A DNA stretch of 41,168 nt, from contig CAKKRK010000039.1 of NCBI GenBank assembly GCA_919902665.1, forward strand, positions 1 through 41,168, given 5' to 3'. The notes under the pieces were generated by a model. That model searched no databases and had not been told where the DNA came from. It saw only the letters and a list, made by a program, of their open reading frames with translations. The stretch comes from Nitrospiraceae bacterium. GTDB lineage: Bacteria > Nitrospirota > Nitrospiria > Nitrospirales > Nitrospiraceae. The position numbers and the translations under genes are program-made. Numbering within the stretch: position 1 is the stretch's first letter; every line of letters begins with the position of its first letter. Below are positions 1 through 9,421 of this stretch, piece by piece.

Positions 1-82
1 AAGCGAGGAAGGCAGTCGCTTAACCAGGTGTCCACGGAATTGGGGGAAGGTCACTACTGCCCGATACTACTCCCGTCCCAGT

Positions 83-466
83 TCAGACATCGACGAGCAA
101 TCCGCAGATGTCAATAAATACTCTGACGTTACCCGCGGTGTCCTTGCGCGCGACTGAAAAGACGAGGTTGGACTTGGGATCCGCGTAGAGCATCGCTTCT
201 TGGCTTCCGAAAAACCTTGCGGGAAACTCGGGCTCGTCTATCTCGGACACGCCGGTGAGCGCAATGGGATAGATGCCGACTCGCGATCGTGTCGTCACGT
301 GAACTGCGTAAAAGAGGGGTTGAGTCGGGTGCCCAAAACCATTGATGCCGAGAAATTTGATATCGAATCGTTTCCTGGCTGGCACGGTACAGACGACGAC
401 ATCCTTACTGCTTTCTCCCTCACTCAGATTGACGACCGCTCCCGTTTGAAAAGGTCGTTGAGCCAT
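83..466 (-). CDS. Unknown soluble protein, 127 aa
   Basis: I do not recognise this family. The reading frame is intact and has an excellent ribosome binding site (AAAGGAGG about 8 bases before the ATG), so it is very probably a real gene. The product shows no signal peptide, membrane segment or cysteine motif. It has alternating hydrophobic/polar stretches with many valines, compatible with a small beta-rich domain, and ends in a short hydrophobic run (FIDICGLLVDV). It stands alone on the minus strand, pointing away from ispH. No function can be assigned. Confidence 0.75.
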   Translation of the reverse strand: MAQRPFQTGAVVNLSEGESSKDVVVCTVPARKRFDIKFLGINGFGHPTQPLFYAVHVTTRSRVGIYPIALTGVSEIDEPEFPARFFGSQEAMLYADPKSNLVFSVARKDTAGNVRVFIDICGLLVDV

Positions 467-968
467 ACGAGGTGCCTCCTTTCATAAGAAGAAACAACAG
501 AAGAAACAACGAACGGAAGTTTTGACAGAGATTGAGCGTACGAGGGGTAGTAGAGGGAGTCAAGTCAGCAGCGTGATGGCGGTATAAAGTGAGTCTATTA
601 TTCAATGGCGTGAGCATGACTCCCAAGAGCGTTTTGGGCCGATACCTGTCTGGGCGGGATCATCAAGATAGCATCCATATCGATAGCATTAGGGATGCCC
701 TAATGGAGGGAAGGGAGTTAGGTGTGGTGACTGTGGCTATTAAGTATGTTGCAGGATCACTGGTGCAGCGACAGATCGAGCTTAGGGGGTACTGAAAGAG
801 TCGGTTGAGGCTCATGAGAGACCTGGAGTTGGCAAAGCAGTTTGTAAAGACTAGGGTAATGACGACGGCAATTCTGTTGACGAGGCCGGTGGATCTGACG
901 TATCGTGGCTTACCGATCCGGGTATCATGACTAGATGCTGGATCTGAGCCTAAGGAGCTACGCCAACC
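467..968. other. Intergenic stretch between divergent genes
   Basis: There is no convincing gene here. A plus-strand frame at 589-795 (68 aa, GTG start) has no ribosome binding site and uses many rare-looking codons (AGG, CTA, TTA). The right-hand end should hold the ispH promoter and the left-hand end the promoter of the minus-strand gene at 83-466. Confidence 0.6.
877..906 (+). promoter_or_regulatory. Candidate sigma70-like promoter for ispH
   Basis: TTGACG at 877-882 is followed after 18 bases by TATCGT at 901-906. The -35 box matches the consensus in 5 of 6 positions, the -10 box in only 4 of 6. The inferred start near 913 would give a leader of about 55 bases before ispH. It was found by eye, so chance is a real alternative. 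Confidence 0.35.
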
Positions 969-1931
969 ATGATGATCTATCTTGCCAATCCCCGCGGGTT
1001 TTGCGCCGGTGTCGATCGGGCGATCGATATCGTGGATCTGTCGCTGAAGAAGTACGGCGCTCCAATTTATGTTCGTCACGAGATCGTCCATAGCCGCCAT
1101 GTGGTGAACTCACTCCGGCAAAAGGGTGCGGTCTTTGTGGAGGAGTTGAACGAAGTGCCTGAAGGGTCGGTCGTCATTTTTAGTGCGCATGGTGTGGCGA
1201 AGTCTGTGTGGGAAGAAGCGAATCAGCGTCGTCTGCACGCGATTGATGCAACCTGCCCGCTCGTGATCAAGGTTCATAACGAAGTCAACCGCGATTATAC
1301 CCAGGGGTATGAATTAATTTTGATTGGTCACGCCGGTCACCCGGAAGTGATCGGGACGCTAGGCCAGGTTCCCGACAAGTTTCATTTAGTGTCTTCGGTG
1401 GAAGATGTGGAAAAGCTAGAGGTGGATAACACCGTCAATCTGTCGTATGTCACACAGACGACGCTGAGTGTGGATGAATGTCGGGACATCGTCGGCGCAC
1501 TGCACAAGCGGTTTGCAAACATCAAGGGGCCACATCAAGAAGACATCTGTTACGCAACGCAAAACCGGCAGAATGCCGTCAAGGAATTGTCTCGTCTGGT
1601 GGATGTCATTCTGGTCATCGGGTCACCGAACAGCTCTAATTCTAATCGTCTACGCGAACTGGGGGAGCAATGCGGCATCCCGTCGTACCTGATCGATTCA
1701 GCTGCCGACATTGATCCTGTATGGCTGCAAGGGGCCAAGGCAGTTGGGATTGCGGCCGGTGCGTCAGCTCCGGAAATCCTGGTCACGGAAGTCGTTGCAT
1801 TCCTGAGAGCGTCGGAACCGTCCGATGTTGAAGAACTCACGGTGATTGAGGAAGACGTCGAATTTCTCTTGCCGAAGGAACTGGTCCAGATAGAATCCTC
1901 GAAAAAGCCGGTCGGTAGCATTGCCGGGTAG
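969..1931 (+). CDS. ispH: 4-hydroxy-3-methylbut-2-enyl diphosphate reductase (IspH/LytB)
   Basis: This is the last step of the MEP isoprenoid pathway: reduction of HMBPP to isopentenyl and dimethylallyl diphosphate by a [4Fe-4S] enzyme in the cytoplasm. The N-terminus carries the family signature [15 protein letters not shown]. The three cluster cysteines are at C12, C96 (DATCPL) and C194 ([11 protein letters not shown]), almost exactly the spacing of E. coli IspH. Length (320 aa) is normal. Two adjacent ATGs (969 and 972) follow AAGGAG at about 11 bases. A hairpin follows the stop, so it is probably transcribed alone. The other MEP genes dxs and ispG lie 12-16 kb downstream. Confidence 0.97.
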   Translation: MMIYLANPRGFCAGVDRAIDIVDLSLKKYGAPIYVRHEIVHSRHVVNSLRQKGAVFVEELNEVPEGSVVIFSAHGVAKSVWEEANQRRLHAIDATCPLVIKVHNEVNRDYTQGYELILIGHAGHPEVIGTLGQVPDKFHLVSSVEDVEKLEVDNTVNLSYVTQTTLSVDECRDIVGALHKRFANIKGPHQEDICYATQNRQNAVKELSRLVDVILVIGSPNSSNSNRLRELGEQCGIPSYLIDSAADIDPVWLQGAKAVGIAAGASAPEILVTEVVAFLRASEPSDVEELTVIEEDVEFLLPKELVQIESSKKPVGSIAG

Positions 1932-1959
1932 CTGGCAGTGCCATCCACTCATATCCCCC

Positions 1960-1988
1960 ACATGGCCCTATATATTGTAGGGCCATGT
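1960..1988. terminator. Hairpin after ispH, possible terminator
   Basis: A perfect 11-base inverted repeat (ACATGGCCCTA / TAGGGCCATGT) is separated by a 7-base loop and lies 28 bases after the ispH stop. Only a weak T-rich stretch follows, so it may be an inefficient or factor-assisted terminator. Confidence 0.6.
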
Positions 1989-2019
1989 TGTTCATTCCAC
2001 CACGCAATGTGTTTTGTTT

Positions 2020-2048
2020 TTGATTTCCAAAAACCCTTGTGGTAAAAG
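2020..2048 (+). promoter_or_regulatory. Weak candidate promoter for smc
   Basis: TTGATT at 2020-2025, a 17-base spacer, then TAAAAG at 2043-2048. Each box matches the consensus in 4 of 6 positions. If used, transcription would begin near 2055. That excludes the upstream in-frame GTG at 2039 and supports the ATG at 2111 as the smc start. Confidence 0.3.
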
Positions 2049-2110
2049 GGCCGGAAACTTTTTGTTTCTCAAGCACGCGTCCTAATCTGCGCGTAACCGA
2101 GGGTGAGCTG

Positions 2111-5100
2111 ATGTATCTGAAATCTATGAACATGATGGGCTTCAAGTCGTTCGCGGAAGCCAAGATTGAATTCCCTGAGGGGGTCACTGCGGTCGTCGGG
2201 CCGAATGGGAGCGGAAAGAGCAACGTCGTAGATGCCATCCTATGGGTGTTGGGCGAGCAAAGCACCAAAACGCTCAGAAGTGAAAAGATGGAAGACGTCA
2301 TTTTTAACGGTACCGAACTACGAAAGCCTTTGGGTATGGCGGAAGTGTCGTTAGTGATGGGTGGGCTTGATCCGGCAATGATGAAGCTGGACGGTGGCTC
2401 GGGACTTCCAAACGAGCTGACTGAGGCGCAAGAGATGATGATTACCCGCCGTTTGTACCGCAACGGCGAGAGCGAGTATCTCATCAACAAGATTCACTGC
2501 AGGTTGAAGGATATCCGTAGCTTGTTGCTCGATACGCGGGCGGGGAGCAAAGGACACACGGTCATTGCCCAGGGTCAGATCGATCAGATTTTGAATGCGT
2601 CGCCGCAAGACAGGCGCGAGCTCATCGAGGAGACCGCGGGCATTGTCCGGTATAAGAAACAGAAAGCCGAGGCGCTACGGAAGTTGGAAGCGACGCAGCA
2701 GAATCTTCTACGTGTCCGAGATATTGTGGCAGAGGTCAAAAAGCAACTCAATTCCTTGGAACGCCAAGCTCGCCAGGCGCGAACCTTTCAGACGCTGCAG
2801 GGTGAGGCGCGCGGAATCGAAGTGATATTGTTGACGAGGGAATTCAGGGTCTTACGACAGGCATTGCAGGAGGCGGATACTGACGTCCTGAATCTGGATC
2901 AACAAGACTCTCAGAAAGCGGCCGACCTGGCTCGGCTTACAACAGAACTCGAACAAGTGCGTCTTGATGCGATTGCGACCGCTGATTCCATCGGGAAGAT
3001 TCGAGAGGAACTGGCGGGTGTCGAACAACGGCAGGCCCACGCGCTAACGGCGGCGGAGGTCGAACGAAACCGTGGGTTGTTATTCGGCCAGCAACAGGTA
3101 CAGGAATCAGCTGAGCTGGAGGAGCTAGTCCGATCACAAGAGCAGTTGGTTGCCGGACTTCGTGCCATCGAGTCGTCATTGACGTCGGTCGAGGAGGAGA
3201 TGGCGATTCGGGATCGGACTCTCGGGGAACTTGATGAAGAGCTGATGCGCTTGATCAATCAACGGGCTGCGGCTGTTGCGGAGGAGGAGCGAGGGCGCAA
3301 AGATGTGCTGCAATTGGTTGTGCTTGTCGCGAATACTGAACAAGGTATCTCGCAATTGGCCAAGCGAATGGAAGATCTCGCGGGCCGCGGCACTCGCTTG
3401 TCGTTGGAGCGAGACGAACTGCGAAGCCAGCGTGAATCGGCGATTGAGCGCTACGAGATCTTGCGTAAGGAATATGGAGAGGCCGATCGCCTTGTCTCGC
3501 AACTACGAACAGAACAACGCACGGTGCAAGAGGAGGAGGCTCAAGCTACGGGCGCTCTCCAGTCGTTGGATCCGGTGATCTTACGACGCTCGGAAGAGCT
3601 GGCCGGAGTGGATTCGCGGCTTGAAGCATTGCAGGGTGTGGTTCGTGAAGAGATGGGTTACGGTCGACAGGGGATCCAACAAGGCCCTGCCCTGAAGTCT
3701 TGTGATGGGGTACGGGATGCGGTGGCCGAATGGTTGGTGGTTCCGTCGGGGATGGAACGGGCGGTTGAGGCGGTGTTGGGAGAGCGCGTCAGAGGATGGT
3801 TTGTAGATGAACCGTCTGTTGGGCAGAGGTTGATTCGATTTCTTCAACAGGAATCGCTGGGGCGAGGCAGCTTTATTCCGCAGTGCCCACGATGGGAAGG
3901 CGGACGGACTCATGCCTGGTGGACGTCGATCGCAACGCAGCCCGGCGTGGTCGGGCTCGCCGTGGATCTGATCCAAACCGACGCGGCACGAACGGCGGCT
4001 CGTGATTCATTGTTCGATCGCATCGTCATTGTTCGATCATTGGACCAGGCGATGCACTTGTGGGAGCAACATGTGTGGAGTGCTCCAAATGGTCCAATCT
4101 TAGTAACTCTGGATGGGGAAGTGGTGGATGCGTCGGGCATCGTGACGGGCGGTCAGGTTCAAGGAACGCCGGGTTTGCTGGAACGCCGGCGAGAGGTGAT
4201 CGATCTTGAAACCAAACGCCATGTGCTTGTGGAGGAGCTTAATCAAAGCAAGCAACAGCGAGAGATGGTGTCTGCCCAGATCCAGATGCTCACCCAGCAG
4301 GGCCGCCAACTTGGAGATGCGCTTCGAGACGCCGAGATGCAGAATCTGTCGCTGCGCAAGGATGAAGAGAAGCTTCAGCATGTACTGAATGACCTTGACC
4401 ATCGACTCACTGGGATGGAGACGGAAATTCAGGATGGTGTCAGCGAAGGTCAGCGGTTGGAACAAGAATCGCACTCGGTCCAGACTCAATTGGGTCAATG
4501 GCTGGCTGAGAAGAACGGACAGGAAATGATGTTGGGGAAGGTGCGCGAGCAACTGGGGTTGTTCGATCGAAATATGAGAACGCATCAGGAGCATGTGACC
4601 GAGGCGAAGCTGACTGCGGAGGGCTTGCGAGCCAAACGGCAACATGAGCAACTGAACCACACTCGGGTGACACAACAGATCCAGGAGACGGAAGATCGGC
4701 ATCGTGCATTGGGTGAGCACCTGAACAGTCTGAATGGGCTCATCGAGCAGAGCCAGACAGAACAAGCTCGTCAGGAGGGCCTCTGCCAAGAATTCAGTGT
4801 CACCGCTGGGCGGGTGAAGGGAGAATTGGTCGCCGCTCAAGAGCGACAGGCGCAACAAATGGCGGCGAGTCAAACGCGTGAGTCCGGTCTGGAAGAGTTG
4901 CGACGAGGGATTTCAGTCCTGCGAGATGCCCGGATGACCGTTGAGGTTCGTCGAGCGGAAATCCGCACCCAATTAGGAACTGTCGAAGGAACATTGTCGG
5001 GGACCTATCAGCTTGACCCCCTCACATTGATCGTTGATCCTACGCAGTCGAGCGACTCTATGGCCGAGGCTGAGGCCATGGCCGTAGAGGAACCCGCGCC

Positions 5101-5791
5101 TCGCTCTGATGCCGAGTTGAAAGAGCAGTTGCAGAAGCTTCGTGACCGGATGGATCGAATGGGACCCATCAACTTAGCGGCGATCAGCGAACACCAAGAG
5201 CTGGAAGAACGCCATACATTCTTGTCTGCCCAAGAGCAGGATCTGTCAAATTCGATCGCGTCACTGAAGGAAATCATTCAGCGGATTCACCAGACGACGA
5301 AAGAGATGTTCTCAGCTACGTACCAAGAGTTGCAGCAGAAGTTCACCGAGGTTTTCGGTCAGTTCTTCCCTGGCGGAAGGGCCGAGCTGCAGTTGGTCGA
5401 TGAACCGCCTGCTGAAAACGGTGAACCTTCCGGTAATCAAGAGCCAGGTATTGAAATCGTGGCGCAACCGCCTGGGAAACGGCTGAAGAGCATCACCATG
5501 CTGTCAGGCGGAGAAAAGACGCTTACGGCGATGGCACTGTTGTTTGCGAGCTTTCTGATCAGGCCGACACCGTTCTGCCTGTTGGACGAAATCGACGCCC
5601 CGCTGGACGAGGAAAATATCGGACGGTTTACGGGGGTCTTGAAGGAGCTGGCGCAGAACGCGCAGTTTCTCGTCATTACGCATAACAAGCGGACGATGAG
5701 CATCGCTGATTCCCTCTTCGGCGTCACCATGGAGGAGCCGGGGGTGTCCAAATTGGTGTCCGTCAGGCTCGGCGATCTGCAACCAGTGTAG
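2111..5791 (+). CDS. smc: Chromosome segregation protein SMC
   Basis: This is a condensin-type ATPase that, with ScpA/ScpB, loops and segregates chromosomal DNA. At 1226 aa it has the full SMC layout. The N-terminal head has Walker A GPNGSGKS at residues 30-37. Long coiled coils surround a hinge at about 510-680, and the C-terminal head has the ABC signature LSGGE at about 1131 and Walker B LLDEIDAP with D1159/E1160. The frame stays open up to a GTG at 2039, but the ATG at 2111 follows GAGGGTGAG and gives the normal N-terminus MYLKSMNMMGFKSF. No scpA or scpB is seen in the window. Slightly longer than many bacterial SMCs, owing to an acidic, low-complexity insert near residues 970-1010. Confidence 0.96.
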   Translation: MYLKSMNMMGFKSFAEAKIEFPEGVTAVVGPNGSGKSNVVDAILWVLGEQSTKTLRSEKMEDVIFNGTELRKPLGMAEVSLVMGGLDPAMMKLDGGSGLPNELTEAQEMMITRRLYRNGESEYLINKIHCRLKDIRSLLLDTRAGSKGHTVIAQGQIDQILNASPQDRRELIEETAGIVRYKKQKAEALRKLEATQQNLLRVRDIVAEVKKQLNSLERQARQARTFQTLQGEARGIEVILLTREFRVLRQALQEADTDVLNLDQQDSQKAADLARLTTELEQVRLDAIATADSIGKIREELAGVEQRQAHALTAAEVERNRGLLFGQQQVQESAELEELVRSQEQLVAGLRAIESSLTSVEEEMAIRDRTLGELDEELMRLINQRAAAVAEEERGRKDVLQLVVLVANTEQGISQLAKRMEDLAGRGTRLSLERDELRSQRESAIERYEILRKEYGEADRLVSQLRTEQRTVQEEEAQATGALQSLDPVILRRSEELAGVDSRLEALQGVVREEMGYGRQGIQQGPALKSCDGVRDAVAEWLVVPSGMERAVEAVLGERVRGWFVDEPSVGQRLIRFLQQESLGRGSFIPQCPRWEGGRTHAWWTSIATQPGVVGLAVDLIQTDAARTAARDSLFDRIVIVRSLDQAMHLWEQHVWSAPNGPILVTLDGEVVDASGIVTGGQVQGTPGLLERRREVIDLETKRHVLVEELNQSKQQREMVSAQIQMLTQQGRQLGDALRDAEMQNLSLRKDEEKLQHVLNDLDHRLTGMETEIQDGVSEGQRLEQESHSVQTQLGQWLAEKNGQEMMLGKVREQLGLFDRNMRTHQEHVTEAKLTAEGLRAKRQHEQLNHTRVTQQIQETEDRHRALGEHLNSLNGLIEQSQTEQARQEGLCQEFSVTAGRVKGELVAAQERQAQQMAASQTRESGLEELRRGISVLRDARMTVEVRRAEIRTQLGTVEGTLSGTYQLDPLTLIVDPTQSSDSMAEAEAMAVEEPAPRSDAELKEQLQKLRDRMDRMGPINLAAISEHQELEERHTFLSAQEQDLSNSIASLKEIIQRIHQTTKEMFSATYQELQQKFTEVFGQFFPGGRAELQLVDEPPAENGEPSGNQEPGIEIVAQPPGKRLKSITMLSGGEKTLTAMALLFASFLIRPTPFCLLDEIDAPLDEENIGRFTGVLKELAQNAQFLVITHNKRTMSIADSLFGVTMEEPGVSKLVSVRLGDLQPV

Positions 5792-6285
5792 GGGCGGCCG
5801 TCCGGCGCCACAAGCGTCTGCTCAACGTAAGGATTAAGAGTTCTCACACCTTTCTTCACTGTCCTGGTTAGACTCGTTTCGGGACGGTCTTACCGTCAGC
5901 CGTGACCTGTCTCCAGGTGACGGACACAGTGTTCTGCTTACCGCCATAGCCTCTTTTGTCTCTGCAGTGCCAATTCCCGTAGGTAGTTTGACATTTTAGC
6001 GTTCAAGAATGTCCAGGTCATATGCCGGGAAATGCTCTGGTCATCTGAAAGGGCTGCAGAGTTGTGGAGCGAGCTCCCATCACGTACTGAGACGTGGATG
6101 CCACGTGTTGAATTAAAGCATAATTTGTCAAATGCTTATGGAGCTGTTCACTCTTATGTGCCAATAGTGGATGTGTAGTCAAGAAAAGTGGTTTTGCTAT
6201 GAAATGGCGAATGACTCACGGTATCGTTGTTGCTCTAGCGAGAGTGTGAAGGCTGCTTCACAACCTGCATCAACGAGGAGGGATC
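5792..6285. other. Intergenic region after smc with tandem hairpins
   Basis: No gene is supported. Two small hairpins lie close together: GACGGT-CTT-ACCGTC at 5883-5897 (perfect 6-bp stem), and GTGACCTG/CAGGTGAC at 5902-5921 (one mismatch). They could form the smc termination region, though neither has a T-run. A dyad AAGCAT/ATGCTT lies at 6116-6137 and could belong to the control region of the next gene. Confidence 0.4.
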
Positions 6286-6534
6286 ATGGCGCTTTCGAAA
6301 ACCCAGGATAGAGGGCTCCACCCACAGTCGGTTGCTCTTGCCTATGTGACCTTGGAAGCACTGCTCAGGCCCAACTGCAAAGCGGCGGAGGGGCCATTGC
6401 AGGTGGCGCGGGACGAGCGGAAGGAAGAGTTGGAGCATGATCCTTTGAGGTCTGCCAGAGGCATTGTCAATGGACTACGCCTGTCAGTCACGTTGTGGAG
6501 TTTCGTTACTCTCGTTGTCCTCTTGACGCGGTAA
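6286..6534 (+). CDS. Small single-pass membrane protein, 82 aa
   Basis: The family is not recognised. A strong ribosome binding site (GAGGAGG, 5 bases before the ATG) argues for a real gene. Residues 1-60 are charged and soluble. Residues about 63-80 form one hydrophobic helix (LSVTLWSFVTLVVLL) followed by TR and the stop, so the protein looks like a tail-anchored peptide with its N-terminus in the cytoplasm. It sits alone between smc and the hopanoid genes. Confidence 0.5.
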   Translation: MALSKTQDRGLHPQSVALAYVTLEALLRPNCKAAEGPLQVARDERKEELEHDPLRSARGIVNGLRLSVTLWSFVTLVVLLTR

Positions 6535-7101
6535 CCATTTCCCCGTCTTGTCGTACTTACTTTCCTGCGCACATCTTTTTCAGGCCCACACCCATCGTGT
6601 TTTTGGTGAGGACATGTTGCGAGTGGCAGCATAAGTCACTAGCCGAACCAGAATCTGTCACTCCAAAAACTCACGATCTGCTTCTGGCTGAAGATTAAGG
6701 TGAACACTGGCAATGTCGGAACCTCCGTCTAGGGTCCAATAGTGTGTTGGCTTTAACTCTCTTCGCCACGACGATAATAATACAAGTCCCGACGAGAGCC
6801 ACGACTGGCTCAGTGACTGCGACGGTTTGGGGGCTGCCACGAACAGCGTGAATTTCCGCATTGCTACTGCTGACCCCATCAGCACTGATCGTGGTATCGA
6901 TCAATGGCAGCTTTGTCAGGGTGGGCTGTCTACCTACCAGCTGTAACTTTGGCGATAGCAGTGGTGAGGTCCCTCTCATGAAGTGATCGATGGGTGGAGT
7001 AATGCCGCGGCGTTCAGTTATGGGTACGGTAGAAGCGGTGTTCTCAATCACCTACACCGATAAAAAATATAGATACTTCAGGCACTTCTCCCACCACTCG
7101 C
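6535..7101. other. Long non-coding stretch upstream of the hopanoid block
   Basis: No gene is firmly supported. On the minus strand, 6695-7051 is open (118 codons) and ends in a segment reminiscent of a PEP-CTERM tail (a TEP motif, a hydrophobic helix, then KRVK), but it has no ribosome binding site and may be a decayed fragment. The rest shows nothing I can interpret. Confidence 0.4.
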
Positions 7102-7130
7102 TTGACTCGTTTCAAATCGTCTGTTATAAG
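7102..7130 (+). promoter_or_regulatory. Probable sigma70-like promoter of shc
   Basis: TTGACT at 7102-7107 and TATAAG at 7125-7130 are separated by exactly 17 bases. Each box matches the consensus in 5 of 6 positions. The expected start near 7137 gives a leader of about 100 bases that contains the short cistron at 7188-7241. Confidence 0.6.
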
Positions 7131-7187
7131 CCTTCGGGGTATCCACAGGGAGTATTGGAAAGGTTTACGAAGGGAGACCATTGCAAG

Positions 7188-7241
7188 ATGCCGGTCTTTC
7201 ACCCTCCTCAGTCCTGTCGGTTAAGTCATAAAGATTCATGA
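7188..7241 (+). CDS. 17-codon leader cistron coupled to shc
   Basis: An ATG at 7188, preceded by AGGGAG at about 11 bases, opens a 17-residue frame (MPVFHPPQSCRLSHKDS). Its TGA overlaps the shc ATG in the four-base arrangement ATGA. The shc start has no Shine-Dalgarno sequence of its own, so ribosomes probably reach it by finishing this peptide. The peptide shows no run of one amino acid that would suggest classical attenuation. It may act simply as a coupling device. The overlap is seen directly; the role is inferred. Confidence 0.45.
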   Translation: MPVFHPPQSCRLSHKDS

Positions 7242-9421
7242 ATATCATCAAGGCGTTGTTCAACCGCCTCTCTGACAGCCTGCTCTCGACTGTTCAAGGG
7301 CGACTCGATCCTGCTACGGAGTTGACTCCTGGCGCGTCGCTTCGGTTGGTTTCTGACAAACCGGTTATCCTGGCTTCATTAGATTCTTCGGCTGCTCGCC
7401 GGCCTATCGGTCATGCCGTGAGCCAACCTGATGCGGTGGATGACGCAATCAGGCGGAGTCAATCATGGTTTTTCAACCGTCAACATGCCGAAGGGTATTG
7501 GGTTGCCGAGCTGGAAGCGGACACCACGCTGACCTCTGAATACGTCATGCTGCGTCGGTTTCTCGATCGGGTCGATCCTGATCGAGAGGTGAAGGCTGTC
7601 CGATACCTCCAGACGACACAACTGCAGGACGGTGGATGGCCGATTTATTATGGTGGCCCCGCGGAGATCAGCGCATCGGTCAAAGCATATTTTGCACTTA
7701 AGTTGTGCGGGGTGTCGGCGGACGAACCGTTCATGGTGCGGGCAAAAGAGCGGATTCTGGCCATGGGCGGTGTTTTGCAAGCCAACGTGTTTACCAAAAT
7801 TACGCTGGCCCTGTTCGATCAGTACGATTGGGAAGGTGTTCCCCATATGCCTGTCGAACTGATGTTGTTGCCGAAGAAGTTCTACTTCAGTATCTATGCG
7901 ATCTCGTATTGGTCCCGGGCCGTGCTGATTCCCTTACTCATTGTATTTGCGCATCGCCCGGTCTGCCGAATCCCACACGAACAAGGCATTGATGAGTTGT
8001 ACCCCATTTCGCGCCAGGAAGTCCGTTATTGGAAATACCCTCCGTTCAACAAGGATCAGGCCTGGTTCACCCCGCATAACTTCTTCGTGGCATTGGATGT
8101 GATGCTGAAACTGTATGATCGGATGCCCATGCGGGTGTTGCGGGAAAAAGCGTTGCACAAAGCCGCTTGCTGGATGGTGGATCATCTCAAAGGGGCCGGC
8201 GGACTCGGTGCTATCTATCCGGCGATGGCCAACTCCATCATGGCGCTTCAATGCTTAGGGTATGATGCCGATGATCCCCTGGTGGTCAAGGCGCTTCGGG
8301 AGATCGAGGCGCTGGAAGTCTACGATTCCGCGATGGTCGATGGTGAGTCCGTCCCCACTCTCCATCTCCAGCCCTGTTTTTCTCCTGTTTGGGATACCGC
8401 GTTGCTTATGAATGCGCTGGTTGAAGCGGGAGTGGCGCAGGATCATCCTGCGCTCCAAAAAGCAGGTCGGTATCTCATGTCCCGGCAAACCAAGACTGTT
8501 GGTGACTGGATCATCTCCTCACCGAATGCGGAACCTGGCGGATGGTACTTCCAGTTTGAGAATGAATCGTATCCGGATGTTGACGATTCCGCAGTAGTCA
8601 TCATGGCGCTCTCCAAGTTGAAGATTCCGGGTCATGATGACGAGCTGAACGAGTCTATTCGCCGCGGGATGCGCTGGGTCTTGGCGATGCAGGGATCCGA
8701 CGGCGGTTGGGGTGCCTACGATAAAGACAACAACCGAGTCGTCTTCAACTATATCCCCTTTGCCGATCATAAGGCGCTCTTGGACCCCAGTACCTCCGAT
8801 TTGGCCGGGCGTTGTCTAGAGATGCTCGGCGCATTGGGATACGACAAGACGCATCCAGCCGCAGGACCGGCCTTGGCGTTTCTGAAAAAAGAGCAGGAGA
8901 AAGACGGCAGTTGGTACGGACGCTGGGGTGTTAATTATATCTACGGGACGTGGTCTGTCTTAGCAGGACTCAGGGCCATCGGAGAAGATCTCTCGGCGCC
9001 GTATATTCGTCGAGCGGTTGCCTGGTTGGAATCGAAACAGAATCCTGACGGTGGATGGGGTGAGTCCTGTCTTTCCTATAGGGACGATGGTGAGGCGCAC
9101 GGTAAAGGGGAGAGCACACCCTCGCAAACAGCATGGGCGTTGATGGCTCTGATGTCGGCAGATGCGGTTGATTCCTTCAGTGTTGCGCGTGGGGTGCAGT
9201 TTCTCCTTCGTTGGCAGATGAAGGATGGCTCGTGGGAGGAAATTAGTCATACCGGCACGGGATTTCCGCGCGTGTTTTACCTTCGGTATCATTGGTATTG
9301 CCAGTACTTCCCGCTATGGGCTCTAGCGATGTACCGTAATCTCCGTTCCCGCGGGAAGATCCGGGCTGACGAACTTCGTCATCACATTCAAGGAACTGAC
9401 TTGTATCGGTCCGAGCATTGA
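7238..9421 (+). CDS. shc: Squalene-hopene cyclase
   Basis: This enzyme cyclises squalene to hopene/hopanol, the committing step of hopanoid synthesis, at the inner membrane. The catalytic DXDD acid motif is present as DVDD at residues 447-450 (YPDVDDSAVV). Repeated QW motifs, typical of triterpene cyclases, occur throughout (QDGGW, SDGGWGAYD, DGSWYGRWG, PDGGWGE, DGSWEE). At 727 aa it is longer than many homologues because of about 70 extra N-terminal residues before the first helix-barrel domain. The ATG at 7238 has no ribosome binding site but overlaps the stop of a leader cistron. The stop overlaps the next gene's putative TTG. Confidence 0.97.
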   Translation: MNIIKALFNRLSDSLLSTVQGRLDPATELTPGASLRLVSDKPVILASLDSSAARRPIGHAVSQPDAVDDAIRRSQSWFFNRQHAEGYWVAELEADTTLTSEYVMLRRFLDRVDPDREVKAVRYLQTTQLQDGGWPIYYGGPAEISASVKAYFALKLCGVSADEPFMVRAKERILAMGGVLQANVFTKITLALFDQYDWEGVPHMPVELMLLPKKFYFSIYAISYWSRAVLIPLLIVFAHRPVCRIPHEQGIDELYPISRQEVRYWKYPPFNKDQAWFTPHNFFVALDVMLKLYDRMPMRVLREKALHKAACWMVDHLKGAGGLGAIYPAMANSIMALQCLGYDADDPLVVKALREIEALEVYDSAMVDGESVPTLHLQPCFSPVWDTALLMNALVEAGVAQDHPALQKAGRYLMSRQTKTVGDWIISSPNAEPGGWYFQFENESYPDVDDSAVVIMALSKLKIPGHDDELNESIRRGMRWVLAMQGSDGGWGAYDKDNNRVVFNYIPFADHKALLDPSTSDLAGRCLEMLGALGYDKTHPAAGPALAFLKKEQEKDGSWYGRWGVNYIYGTWSVLAGLRAIGEDLSAPYIRRAVAWLESKQNPDGGWGESCLSYRDDGEAHGKGESTPSQTAWALMALMSADAVDSFSVARGVQFLLRWQMKDGSWEEISHTGTGFPRVFYLRYHWYCQYFPLWALAMYRNLRSRGKIRADELRHHIQGTDLYRSEH

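Noticed and set aside
589..795. Plus-strand 68-codon frame upstream of ispH
   Set aside because: GTG start without a ribosome binding site, unusual codon choice for this genome, no recognisable motif.
2039..2110. Upstream GTG extension of smc
   Set aside because: It adds 24 residues before the normal SMC N-terminus and would overlap the candidate promoter, while the ATG at 2111 has a ribosome binding site.
4100..4873. 257-codon minus-strand frame inside smc
   Set aside because: Antisense shadow of the SMC coiled-coil region; Leu/His/Gln-rich low-complexity translation.
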